Positions 24,711 to 35,352 of a DNA stretch of 64,000 nt are shown in pieces. The notes under the pieces were generated by a model that made no database searches, was not told where the DNA came from, and saw nothing but the letters and a program-made list of their open reading frames with translations. The stretch is taken from contig JAPZLL010000011.1 in the NCBI GenBank assembly GCA_036250225.1, forward strand, positions 682,001 to 746,000, in the 5' to 3' direction. How positions within the stretch are numbered: position 1 is the first letter of the stretch; every line of letters starts with the position of its first letter. The translations under genes were made by a program, and so were the position numbers. This DNA comes from Cercophora sp. LCS_1 (Eukaryota; Ascomycota; Sordariomycetes; Sordariales; Lasiosphaeriaceae).

Positions 24711-25753
24711 TCACTCGTCCTCAATGGGATAGAGCTGGTTTCCAAGTAGCTTATTCATCTGGAACATGTCCACTCTGCTCTGCTTAAAGACAGCTTGCAG
24801 TTTGCCGTCACAGCGAATTTGGCGCTTATCGGTTGGGTCCTGCAGCTCATTGGACTTGATGTACTCCCACAGCTTCTTGACGACTTGCGGGCGGGATAGC
24901 TTTTGCCAGTCAGCAATTGCAAGAATGCGGATGAAAGGCGAGCAAGAAGGGGAGAACCCCGCCTCCATTTCTTACCTGCGTCTCTCCGGTCACTTCCTGA
25001 AGGGGGTAGCTCAGGTTGAAGGGTTTCTGGAATCCACCTCCCGCCTTCCTCTTCTTCCCGGTTGCCTCAGAATCACCCTCGGCGTCGCTGTCTTGATCAG
25101 AGCCTACTTTCTTTTCGCTCTTCTTGGCCGATTTCTTCTTTGGTTTCGCCTTGGCAGGTTTGCCAGAGTTGGCGTTTCTGGTGACCCGGCCACGGGATAA
25201 CCTATTTTCCTGCGCTTGAAGCTCGGCAGCTAGCCGGGCGTCAGCATCTTCGCTGGAGCTCTCCCGCTTCTGCTTCTTGGCCGCGGGGGGCAACGAGACG
25301 TTTATTTCTCCGTCCACCGCGGCGTCACCGTCGACAGAAGATGCCCGGCCATTCGCCTTTCGTTTAGAGGAAACTTCGGCCGCTGTCACAGAAGGGGGGG
25401 TCGGCATCGCATCGTTGGGGTTGTTTGCCATGGCGTCAAACCGAGCTTCGATGAGTTGTTTGATAGCATTCTGAACGGGCGGAGGGAAGAATTAGCCACT
25501 AAGCCATTCCGGATCATGTCGAAGAACCCATAGTGGATGAGGCTCACCTTCTGATCACTCAGATCTTTGTCAATGGCGGCCTCCAAGCCCTGGCGAATCT
25601 TTTTGCGGGTGACCGTGTTCAGGTCAGCAGTCGCGAGGATGCCATCGATGATCCGAGTGTAGTCAGCCTCTTCATCGCTAGACACTATTCACTCAAGATT
25701 AGTATACACCGGCGGCAAGTATGTATTTGGTCGGGCCTACAAGGAGCAGACAT
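24711..25753 (-). CDS. DEK_C and SWIB/MDM2 domain chromatin protein (Tri1/Uaf30-like)
   Basis: Probable nuclear protein of 277 residues. Yeast relatives include Uaf30, a subunit of the Pol I upstream activating factor, and Tri1. Exons are 25741-25753 (only 13 nt, MSAP plus one base), 25548-25684, 24976-25470 and 24711-24899. The DEK_C domain occupies residues 5-62 and is completed across the third exon (SDQKNAIKQLIEARFD). A basic linker with KPKKKSAKKSEKK follows. The SWIB domain fills the C-terminus: PFNLSYPLQEVTGE, then across the last splice LSRPQVVKKLWEYIK, IRCDGKLQAVF and MNKLLGNQLYP. The frame at 25685 opens only with GTG, which is why a short upstream ATG exon is needed; its donor GTAGGC is somewhat weak, so the first four residues are the least certain part. 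Confidence 0.85.
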
Positions 25754-27612
25754 TGTCAAAACGTTGCACGACGTCGGTGTTCTAGGCCCCGCCCACAACG
25801 CTCACAGGGGCCAAGATGGCACCGGTCCACGAGGGTGGTATGATATTAGTATTAGGAGGGCAGTTGGATTCAGGATATCGGGTTGGACGCGATCGTGTGT
25901 CGCGGAGCTCTTAGTGAGGTCGGCGCAACGAACGATCGGCGGCTGCTGCCACAATGCCGGATCAGGCGAAAGCGAGGGACGGCAACGTGGAGAATATCCG
26001 CTGTTTGCGGCCCTCTAGCACCTTGCGGGACCTGGCGCCCTTCTAACGCAAATTCGAGGGAGGAACTGTAGGGCGTAGAGTGGAATAGTCGATTCGAATG
26101 AGAAGAGGGGCAGACAGCAAGAACTGTTGTATTCTGCAGCAGACACAACCGCGACGCAAAACAATCCGGAAGGTGGATTTGCGGCGATGATGAGGCGATT
26201 GAGGCTTTGTGGCTGGGATAAGGTGGGGGGAGCTTCCACCACTGGCGGCCGGGGTTGGGATTTTGGCACGCCTTGACAAACCCTGTCCAATCAAGATCGG
26301 CGGAAACGCATTTTACCCCTGTAAGACTAAGACGCTGGTCAATGGGGAGCCACGTGATGGCTGGTCGAGGCTGCACCAGGAGCAGCAAAGCCGCTGAACC
26401 ACACCATTTCAACGGTTCCGTTTCCCCTTCCGCGAAAGCCTCAATTCGAACCACTTTTGCCGTGGAAAGCGGCCCGAACCACCTGAAGACAGGTTGTGGC
26501 TCTAGCCGGCGTGTCTATACCGCCTACAATGGTTCTCGTCTCTAGGCTTCTCAAATCGCTAGGGGGGGCTCCGTCGATTTCCGCACATTTGTTGGGTCTG
26601 CTAGCTGCGCGGCGCCTGCAATTCGGCTCAAGCACGTCAGAACCCTCCCCGGCTACCTTCGCTGTCATCACAACATACGATTTCATTCGCGGCTGATGCA
26701 ACACAGCTCGGCCTGGTTCAGTGCTCATGTTGCGCAAACTATTCGTCACTTTCTACGGAAAACTGTCATGCTCACTCACGCATGCGACCCTGCTCGTAGC
26801 TAACGCCACAGCTCACATTGTCGCATTTTCTAGACTTCGCATGTCTGACATTCCCCACCAGTTTCTCCAATGTTACTGTGCGGGCATGCCCACCTTTCCC
26901 CAGCTCGGGTGTTCAGATGCCTTGGTCTGGTCAATCGAGTTACTGTCCAGGCGTTGAATCATGCGGGGTACAACTGTCGGTAAATAACGCCCAATGAGCC
27001 CGTCACAAGGCAGCACCTTGCATGCAGAACGGCAAGTTTCGAGCTGACCTGATCCCATCCTCTTCCACGACCCCGGGTACAGTTCTCCGTAACTACTCTA
27101 GTTAACCACCGTACTTGACCAAAACAAATCGAGCATTATGATTACCATGAGACAATGAACATGAGAAAGTATCTCGTCCATCACTCGTTCAAGCATGGCT
27201 AGGCATGATCGAGGTGAACCCGGACATCGCAATCCGCGACGAGATTCATAGGGACGATATGCCGGAGTTTATGGAGTGTCTGCAATCATGCATGCTTTCC
27301 GAGCGCCCCGGGATATCGGACAAGCGAAGGATAAAAGTGGCCGCCGAGACTAACATCGACCACTGGTCATCAAGACTACCAGCACCAGGTTCATCCCCTG
27401 GGTCAGGTATCCTGCGGGGATGCGGGTTGATATTTGGGTGCCCCGTCTACATCACGGTCTCAAGATGGTTTATTAAGGTATCATGCACCCCTCAAACCCC
27501 AAAGGCTACCCACCTCCAACCGTAAACACAGTTGGCATACAGCCCTTTGAGTGAACCGGAAAGAGGAGAGCCCCCGCAAGCTCCCGCCCACATCATCACT
27601 CATACGTTCAAC
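25754..27612. other. Divergent promoter region between SWIB and FAD-monooxygenase genes
   Basis: About 1.9 kb without a recognised gene. Frames of up to 194 codons are present but overlap each other on both strands and have no domains. It must hold both promoters. Confidence 0.45.
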
Positions 27613-28884
27613 ATGGGCTCCAATCCCGACTTCCCTCGTCTTCCTCCCTCAGGGATCTCGGTCTTAATCGTAGGCGCCGGATTCGCCGGTCTCACGGCAG
27701 CCATCGAATGTGACCGCAAAGGACACCACGTCACCCTCCTGGACAAATCACCCACGCTCCAGCCCCTAGGCGATATCATCTCGTTCGGGCAAAACTCGTC
27801 CCGCTTCTTCGACAAATGGCCCGGCGTCCGCGAACAGCTGGACCCCATCATCCACCGCAGCGAAGTCTTCCACTTCCACGACTGGACCGGGCGCTACGTA
27901 ACAACACAGTCATTTGCCGAAGAGCACCGGGCCTGGGGTCCGCGCGTCAACGGTCACCGGGGCGAGATCCATCAGATTCTCTACAAACACGCCCTCGCGC
28001 GCGGCATCGATATCCGTCTCGATCACACCGTCACCAACTACTTTGAGACGGCTACAGAGGCAGGCGTCGAGACCTCGACCGGCGCCCGCTTCACCGCCGA
28101 CCTGGTCCTCGCAGCCGAAGGTGTGCGCTCCCGCGGCCGCAAGCTCGTCCTCGGCTTCGAGGACCACCCGCAGCCCTCGGGCTACGCCGTCTTTAGGACA
28201 TGGTACCCCTCGGATGAGCTCGCCGCCAACCCGCGCACGAGGCATCTCGTTGCAAACGGCGATTCGCACAACGGCTGGATCGGGCAGGATGTGCATTTTC
28301 TTGCAGCGGCTATTAAAGACGGAAAAGAGATGAGTTGGGTGTGCACGCACAAGGACGAAGGCGACATCAAGGAGAGCTGGCAGTTTCCCGGCAAGTTGGA
28401 GGACGTGCTCAAGGTGTTGGAGGGCTGGGATCCCGTGGTTCTGGACCTCGTCAGGGCCACGCCGCCCGACCGGCTGACTGACTATAAGCTTGTCTTTCGC
28501 GACCCGTTGCCCACGTTTGTGTCGCCGGGGAAGAGGACGGTGCTGATTGGGGATGCGGCGCATCCGTTCCTGCCGACGTCGATTCAGGGGGCTAGCCAGG
28601 CCATGGAGGACGGCGTGGTGATGGCGGCGTGTCTGGACAGGGCGGGTAAAGAGGCGCTTATCGAGGCGGTAAGAGTATGGGAAGCGATTCGGTATGACAG
28701 AGTGCATCGGATTCAGCAGACGGGGGTGACGACAAGGGAGCAGTGGCACAAGGCGGATTGGGATGCGATTTGGAAGGACCCAGAGTCGATGCACTTGCAA
28801 CGCGAGGCATGGATTCTGGACTTTGATGCCGAGGAGGATACCTATCAGAGGTACGACGAGGTCAAGGCTGGGCTGGGAAGTTGA
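27613..28884 (+). CDS. FAD-dependent aromatic-ring-type monooxygenase (salicylate hydroxylase-like)
   Basis: Flavoprotein monooxygenase of 423 residues in a single exon. Such enzymes hydroxylate phenolic or heteroaromatic substrates, or tailor secondary metabolites, using NAD(P)H and oxygen; the substrate is not known. The FAD ADP-binding motif GAGFAGLTAA lies at residues 21-30, followed by the acidic end of beta-2 (VTLLDKS). The second FAD motif GDAAHPFLPTSIQGASQA lies near residue 312. The region between holds RGEIHQIL and DLVLAAEGVRSRGRK (a DG-type motif with AEG in place of ADG). I chose ATG 27613 because it precedes the Rossmann fold by the usual distance; 27 more codons are open upstream but begin with low-complexity residues. 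Codon use is strongly GC-ending, as in the neighbouring genes. Confidence 0.85.
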   Translation: MGSNPDFPRLPPSGISVLIVGAGFAGLTAAIECDRKGHHVTLLDKSPTLQPLGDIISFGQNSSRFFDKWPGVREQLDPIIHRSEVFHFHDWTGRYVTTQSFAEEHRAWGPRVNGHRGEIHQILYKHALARGIDIRLDHTVTNYFETATEAGVETSTGARFTADLVLAAEGVRSRGRKLVLGFEDHPQPSGYAVFRTWYPSDELAANPRTRHLVANGDSHNGWIGQDVHFLAAAIKDGKEMSWVCTHKDEGDIKESWQFPGKLEDVLKVLEGWDPVVLDLVRATPPDRLTDYKLVFRDPLPTFVSPGKRTVLIGDAAHPFLPTSIQGASQAMEDGVVMAACLDRAGKEALIEAVRVWEAIRYDRVHRIQQTGVTTREQWHKADWDAIWKDPESMHLQREAWILDFDAEEDTYQRYDEVKAGLGS

Positions 28885-29250
28885 CTGGGAGGAGGTAGGT
28901 CGATGTAAAACCTCACCCCCATTTTCACCCGCTACCAACACTACCAAGCATAGATGAATGGATGTAGTCAGATCATCACAAACAAAACGGCCTTGATCGA
29001 ATGAAGTCAGATGAAGCCTGGGTTCAGGTAACAAATGCGCAGCACCCTGGCGTGAAACCGCACTCTTCACGCGAGCAGCACAGTGAAGCATCAACAGCTT
29101 TTTTTCTACTTCTAGGCCTGCTCTGCCCGATGTGTCATGCACTCATTCAGCCAAGGACTAACTCTAAGGTACCCAGCCGCTACTGCATGGGGCCCGCCCG
29201 TGAATCATCTTTCGAACGGGCTCGCGCCGACACCGCCAGGGATGATGCGT
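28885..29250. other. Convergent 3' region
   Basis: This 366-bp stretch lies between two facing stop codons. It should hold the 3' UTRs of the monooxygenase and of the small protein gene. Nothing else was seen. Confidence 0.45.
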
Positions 29251-29732
29251 TCAGAGGCCAGCCTCGCCGAGCTTGCCCTTGAGGACTGAAGCAATGTTCT
29301 CAGCAGTCGGACCACCAGCAGCTTCAATCTCATCGTGGGTGATCGAGATGAACTTCAGGTCAGGGGCTGCGGCAGACACGGCCGACTTGACCTCACCAAC
29401 CTCCTCGGCCGAGATGCCGCCGCCGAAGATCAGCGCCTTGGGCACCTGGCGGGCGCTGGCATCAGCGTTGGCGTTGCTACCGAGGCCCGAGGAGGGGACC
29501 ACGCCAGTGTCGCCCGAAGCAACGGCGGGTATCTCAGCAAGAGCAGCCTCAGTGGAGAGGGCAATGTGGACGACTGAACTGAATGTCAGCGGCTCGCTTC
29601 CTCAAGGGCCAATCCAGGCCAGAAAGGCTCTCGGCGAGAGATGAACATACCGTCATACTCGGGCTTGAGGGTCTCGCTGAGTTCCTGAGCAACCTTCTGG
29701 TTGGTTCCGTAGCTAGCGATGGGGACGCCCAT
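29251..29732 (-). CDS. Small conserved-looking protein of unknown function
   Basis: A 134-residue protein in two exons, 29651-29732 and 29251-29573, with a 77-bp intron (GTATGT donor, TTCAG acceptor). I do not recognise a named family. Readable blocks are MGVPIASYGTNQ at the start, then ASGDTGVVPSSGLGSN, ALIFGGGISAEEVGEV and a C-terminal GGPTAENIASVLKGKL. There is no signal peptide or membrane segment, so a soluble cytosolic protein is likely. The alternation of predicted strands and helices with GGG and SSGLGS turns could suit a small alpha/beta fold; that is inference. The gene is compact and well formed: the start has AAAATGGG context, a TATA box lies about 125 bp upstream, and the splice sites are canonical, so I consider it real. 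Confidence 0.75.
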
Positions 29733-29855
29733 TTTGACTGTGAGGGTTGAGTTTTGGGAAGATGAGTGGTTTCTCTGAACTTGTTGGTGTCTGAAAAGCT
29801 GGTCTTGGTCTTGGTCTGCCCTTTCTGTTTCAATTGACCGAGAGGAGGCACCTCT

Positions 29856-29862
29856 CTTTATA
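29856..29862 (-). promoter_or_regulatory. TATA box of the 134-residue protein gene
   Basis: TATAAAG on the minus strand, in the context GGTATAAAGAG, lies about 125 bp upstream of the ATG at 29732. Clear TATA boxes in fungi often mark highly or conditionally expressed genes. Confidence 0.5.
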
Positions 29863-32067
29863 CCTGGCTCCCTCACGCTTCACAGCTCGACCTCACACCG
29901 CCCCTCTTCCACCCATCTCATCCGCCAGGGTACCTGCGTTCACCAGCAAAATGGCACAATCACCGAGTGGTGTGGGGGTGTGGTTGCCAGGGGTCGTGCA
30001 GGCGCAAGTACGACCCAGCGCGTCCTCAAATGGCAACTGGCTGGTCGTATTACTGCTTCTGGCGAGCCAACGGGACCGTCCCGGTCATTTGTGGTCTGTC
30101 TTCACCAGGCACCTTGATGCCTCGAATAGCGCTAGGTCCCAGGGGCGTAAATCAAGCTTTGTGGTGGAGCGGCACGCCATCCTTGCCGATATTGATCTGT
30201 ATCCATCCCAACCCGGCCAGGAACAACGGTCGCCCTCCCACTTCCAGTCTCGAAGTTGCGGGGCAATCCGACATGCTTGACTATTCTTCGGCCTACGATC
30301 CCGCAAGAAAATGCGTTACATACAACCACTCACAGTGAAGAGGGGTCATAAGTCAGGGGTGAAAAGGGGGGCGGGGCTCAGGATTCACGGCGGCCTGCCT
30401 GCCATGTGTGAATTTCGCGGGGAACCAGTCAACGGCCCAACCAGGGGTCTGCATCGAAAATGGCGTGTCGTGCGTTTAGCGTCGACGATGGCGCCAATGC
30501 AGATGCCAAATGTGTAGGAGACTGGCGAGTCTCTCCGGTCACCATTAATAAGCCTGTGTGAGCCTACAAATGGCTTGTCACAGCAAAACCTGGAACGGCC
30601 TGCCACGACCGGCGTTGGTACAATTGGCCCGGTGGCCAGCGCCGCGACGCGGGAAGCGGGGCAGGAACACGAGGAGGCCCGACAGCTTGAGCGGGAGTGT
30701 TCACTCGCTCGACGTCGACCCATGGTTCCCGATCTGTGCTCTCGCGCGCAGCCCGATGGAATTGGATTGGGCGGGGTTTGGCACGAGGCCTCCGATCTAT
30801 TCCATGTCTCCTTCCTGGCATTTCTTCGGTCCCGAGCATGAAGCCTAGCGCGGCGCTCTCGTCATCGACACTCAAAATCCCGTGCCCGAGGTCGATGCCG
30901 CTTCCGCCGATTCTAGTCTCACTGCAGCCGGCTGGGACCGAATTGGGCGGCCGAGTGTGGCCTTGCTCGGCACGGACGGAGCCGCCATCTTAGTCGGCGT
31001 ATCGTCGTCCTATTCCATCTTGATCTCCCGTCCCGTTGTGGTTTCGCAGCTTCATTAGCGGTCGCTTATCGTCACTCCTGACGCGTAGAGCTGATTCCTT
31101 CGAACGTGTTCCGTCTCACGGGACTTGGTAGCCGCGGATCGGACCTGATCGTGGCGACGACGTGATCTCCTCCCCATCGTCCTCTCACGGGGATTGGACC
31201 GTTGCCAGTCTTAGCTCCCTGACGTTGCAGCCGGCTTTTCCCTTTGGTGATGCAAGACACGCAAAAAGTCCTCACTCCACGCAAAGCACCGTGTCGTCGT
31301 TGACACGCGTCTCTCCTTGCACGTGCGTTGCTGTGCCCTTCGAGCCACAAAGGAAACCGGGCAGTTCCTGAAGATTCCGTGGTGCGATCGGGTGGTTTGG
31401 GGAACCTTTATTACCACGCAATATTTAATATTTTGTACAAAATCCAATCAGCGGATATGGCGAGTTGATGACGAGTTCCTTGTATATTTGAGGCTCGCGA
31501 GGAAGGAGCAGATGGCGGCAGTCAGGCAGTCGTCGGTGACCGCTCCTTTCTTGTCTCGGCTTCAACCCCTCCATTTATTCTACTCTTAATGGCAAGACGT
31601 CGAGACTCTAGTCTCACGCGTCCATCTTGGGCATTATCCCAGGTTGGTGGGTAGGGCAGTCCGGTCATGGCGTCCTAGCCCACTTGACATTGGGACATGG
31701 CCAACAATACTGGCGAATGCTTACGCCTCAATCCCTCTACCTCGTTTCATTCGTTTCCGGCGAAGTTTGGTGGCAGACCTCCACTTTATCTCAAAATGTG
31801 CCGGCCTGTGGCCCCGTCCACCGCCCCCCAGAAGCAAACACACGACACCGACATTGACAAGGCGTCCAAGTATACCATCCAAACAGGGCAAAGCAACTCG
31901 AGATGCCGCAACAACTCCCAATTCTCTCAATTGTGGTAATACGAAGGTAAGTAACATCCAGCAAGCAGCCTCCACGCCAAACTCGGTTTTCGCGCCCCAT
32001 TTTGGTACAAACATTGACAAGTATTTGCAGCAGACTGTAGTCCCAAGCCCGACCATACATCAGAAGC
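29863..32067. other. Intergenic stretch without recognised genes
   Basis: About 2.2 kb upstream of the small protein gene and downstream of the secreted repeat protein. Short frames only, none with a domain, signal peptide or splice structure. Confidence 0.45.
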
Positions 32068-32810
32068 TCAAGCAGCATCGGTCTCCCTCGGCAAGACCGT
32101 GACGTACACCGTGCTGATACGCGGGGGAGCAGCAGTTGGCCGAGGGGCTTCTGTAGCCCTGCGGGTCGACGTAGCCCGGCGAGTCGAGATGGCACGGCCA
32201 GTCGATGTTGGACGGCGAGTGGCGGTGGCCCGACGAGTTGAGGTGGCCCGACGAGTTGAGGTGGCCCGACGAGTTGAGGTGGCCCGACGAGTTGAAGTGA
32301 CGACACGGCGAGTAGAGGTCGGCCTGCGGGTCGGGGCGGGAACGGTAGCGACCGAGGTGGTCACCAGGGCCGAGCAGCGGGAGTTGCGGCAGACCCAATC
32401 GTGGTCACAGTCGTTCTCAGTCCGGCAGGGGTCGCCTAGCTTAAGGTCAGCACGAGAAAGGGACTGGGGTTTTCATTCATACCAAGGCAGTGTCCCTCCC
32501 ACACACAGACCTGGCTGGAACCTCCTCCACCACCTTTGCCCTTGCCCTTGCCTTTCCCCTCAGGAGGCTCAACTACCGGGCCACCGCCGCCTCCACCCTC
32601 TCCCTTGCCTTTGCCGCCCCCAAAACCTCCTCCCTCACCGCCGCCCTTGCCCTTACCACGTCCCGGGCCGCCGCCGCCACCACCGCCGCCACCTCCCTTA
32701 CCGCCTCCCTGCCTGGCGACAAGTTCGGCACCCTCAACCTCACCTTCAACGACAGCGGCATAGCACTGCAGGCCAAAGGCCAAAGCAGAGAGAATGAAAA
32801 CGGGCTTCAT
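32068..32810 (-). CDS. Secreted glycine-rich, six-cysteine, STRRAT-repeat protein
   Basis: A predicted secreted protein of 231 residues with no family I recognise. Exon 1 is 32483-32810, the intron 32436-32482 (47 bp, GTATGA donor, CTGAC branch, CTAG acceptor), exon 2 32068-32435. The order is: signal peptide (MKPVFILSALAFGLQCYA), a short acidic segment to about residue 33, a Gly/Lys-rich low-complexity region to about 95, a compact cysteine module with spacing C-x5-C-x4-C-x5-C-x5-C-x4-C, then about 70 residues of Thr/Arg repeats based on STRRAT, and a hydrophobic end TVYVTVLPRETDAA. The cysteine module is assembled across the splice, which supports the intron. It could be a cell-wall or extracellular-matrix protein or a small effector-like secreted protein. 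A TATA box lies about 120 bp upstream. Confidence 0.72.
32225..32296. repeat. Four tandem 18-bp units inside the secreted protein gene
   Basis: The unit GTGGCCCGACGAGTTGAG (plus strand) is repeated four times at 32225, 32243, 32261 and 32279, the last with one change. More diverged copies flank it from about 32155 to 32330. On the coding strand each unit encodes one STRRAT hexapeptide. Near-perfect identity suggests recent expansion. Confidence 0.9.
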
Positions 32811-32927
32811 CTCGGCTAGCGGTGGACGAGCAGTAAGTGTAGTCTAGGCACCGCAGGACAAGCTCAGACAAGCTATCGCTATCGCTAGTGACTACTTGGC
32901 CCATTCCTTGGGTCACGGTCCGGGGCT

Positions 32928-32934
32928 CTTTATA
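32928..32934 (-). promoter_or_regulatory. TATA box of the secreted repeat protein gene
   Basis: TATAAAG on the minus strand, context GGGGTATAAAGAG, lies 118 bp upstream of the ATG at 32810. Confidence 0.5.
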
Positions 32935-35226
32935 CCCCAAGCCAAGCCATTTCTGATCTCTTGCCCAGACTTGAGGATATTGACATGTACGCGTCCCTCG
33001 GCTCGTTTAGGCGGCTTCTCTCTCTTTTTTTATTTTTTGACACGCTCTCGTTGTCGTGTCCTCCAGTGCTTCGTGGGAGACGATATTCACCCGGTTGGTG
33101 GACGGATGCTTTGGCAGTTTTAGCCTGCGGGGGCGCCAAGTATGAGGAATCTGGGATCTGTTTTTCCCTGACGGCGCACGGTGGAAGAAAAGAGTCTGGG
33201 AGAGATTGAGGCCCCAATGTCCCGGGCAATCCGCAATCCCCAATTGCTGGGGAACCTGGGGAGCGGGTGAAATCAGGGGCGGGTTGATATAAGCTTTGAT
33301 TTCCCGCGGCCGGTTTGTTACGGTGCCAGTCGGACATAATTAGAGTGGGGTCGCATAGCATCGTTTGGTCCCGCATGCTACCGCTTTTTCTTTTTGGTCT
33401 TTCCCTTTTCTTTTTTTCTTTTTCGGTCCCCGAGTGAGTGAGTGGGTGGGCGGGCAGAACTACTGTGACATGGTCTAGACCCTTCTGCATGGGAGGCAAA
33501 GCCTGTCTGTTGTGTCCATCCCGTCCCATGCGGGGGTGTGGTGATATGGCACCGGTCTTTGGGGAACAGAGCCATCAGCTGATGGGTTTCCTGTGCCCGA
33601 CACTTGGGTAGGAAACAACTCGCCAAGACTGGCATCGTGTGTTGTCTACCTGCCACTGGGCTTGGCCGAAGGTGGGGGAGATGCTCGGTTGATCTTGATT
33701 CTTTTTTGGGGCTGCTTGGCGATGGGGATGTTGAGAATGTGGAAGGCCACTTCTGCCAGGTGCCGCTGGGTGATCTGGGGGATGTTTTCCCGAGGAGGGA
33801 ATCCCGATCCGAAAAGACTTTGGGATCCCGTGAATTTACCGGGTGAGATGATTTCTTTTACGTTTTCTTGTACGACAGAGACGGGAGGCGTATTTTAGCC
33901 AGGTCGGCGATGTCGGTTGGGTGTTTAAGTCGGTGAGGCGGTCTGGTTGGAGGGATTAGGTGGGCTGAGTTAGGGTTCAGTGTGCCTGTTTGCCAATGGA
34001 CGATGTTGTCATTCGTGATGAAGGTGATACCTTTAGTATTGAGATATTTGTTCACTTGATCCGAAGTAGGAAGCTTGGTGATTAGACCGAGCCTGCAAAG
34101 CAGCATGATTGATGACCCTTTTGCCCAGTTCCTCCTGCCTTGGAAGGGACTTCACTCTTTTGCTGCTGGGACCGTGCCAAAGATCACAGGACAGCACCCC
34201 GCTTGGTGAATTTTTCGGTCAGTTTGATTTCGAGTGGTTGCATGATGCCGTTGCATTGCAGCCAGCGATGCCAGCTATTGGACGTCGAGTTTTTGATGCT
34301 GTCGTTACCGCACCCCCGTCTGAGACAGGATTAGATTCGGACCCCGTCCCTCCACGCCCACTGACCTCGTCTCAAAACCCAAAGCCCCATTGTTTCCCGC
34401 CCGGGTCCAATAAGCCTTTCGGGTCATTGAGGTACCGTTGGTTCACACAACTGGCGCCTTCCTTCTCTCGTAACCTAGGTGTGGGCCCATGTCGATGTCA
34501 CTTCCTTCCATTGAAAGCAAAAAGACACAGCGGCAGCAAGCCTGCCTTTGAAAACGACCGGGCAATCATATTTGCATCTGATGATTTCCGTCTCAAGTTT
34601 TGATCTGTCGACGCCACCAAACATGCGCACAAGGAAGACAGGGCCAAACCTTCGGACGACGCGCATCCGTGACTGGATGAACCGAGTATTTTTGGCTGCA
34701 AGCTGTCCGACGTCGGTATATGGCGGGCATTATGGATTCGGGGGCTGTGCGCTCCCCGACATGTTTTCGCCATGTTTGCATGACAAAATGACCAGAATTG
34801 TGGTAACCGATGCGTGATCTGCGACTCATAGTCGCGACAACACCTGACGCCCTGACCTAAAACGATCGCATCCCCCGGATCCGATCTGGCTCCAAGGCGA
34901 CCGTGCGCGGGCCTCCTCCCACCATCTCGACCTCAAACGGTCTCAGGATGACAGCGGGACAGGCCAAACACGCGTCGTCCTGCAATCTCACACGAGTGGC
35001 AACAGTGGTCCAAGCTGATATGGTTCCCTGGTTGCGGCCTCCAGACAAACCGCGATCGGCCATGATCTGCCCCGTCTCCACGCTGCCCGGCTGATATCCA
35101 GCAGTGCGCTCTCAGTCCGGGGCCCGGGATATAACTGACGAGAGCCCCCTCTCGGTTCGTTCCGAGTAATTTTTTCCGTGTCCTGTTCGTTTGTTGGCGC
35201 GGGTCGAGCACGTCCAGAATCAATCG
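32935..35226. other. Divergent intergenic region
   Basis: About 2.3 kb between two divergent genes, with no recognised gene. The longest frame (199 codons, minus strand) has no motif and lies in sequence with simple T-rich runs around 33390-33425. Confidence 0.45.
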
Positions 35227-35227
35227 G

Positions 35228-35292
35228 CAACAACAACAACAACAACAACAACAATGGAGTCGGCCGGCTACGTCCATCCGGATAGCGGCTAG
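35228..35292 (+). promoter_or_regulatory. (CAA)9 leader and 12-codon upstream ORF
   Basis: Nine CAA triplets (35228-35254) run directly into an ATG at 35254 in the strong context CAACAATGG. This opens a 12-residue frame, MESAGYVHPDSG, ending in TAG at 35290-35292. The main start of the membrane-protein gene follows 60 bp later. CAA repeats form unstructured leaders that favour scanning; the upstream ORF would be expected to lower translation of the main frame, by inference. Confidence 0.55.
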
Positions 35293-35352
35293 TGTGAAGC
35301 GACACGCCATTCAACAACGAGCACCAGCGGTTGGGCCGGCCCCACGAACACC

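Noticed and set aside
27910..29142. 410-codon open frame on the minus strand
   Set aside because: It lies antisense to the FAD monooxygenase and reflects its GC-rich third positions. The product has no domain and the plus strand has clear FAD motifs.
32155..32330. CRISPR-like repeat array
   Set aside because: The 18-bp units are contiguous without spacers, code for STRRAT in frame, and the genome is eukaryotic.
32099..32797. 232-codon plus-strand frame over the repeat gene
   Set aside because: It is the complement of the repeats; the minus strand has the signal peptide, a cysteine module and a consistent intron.
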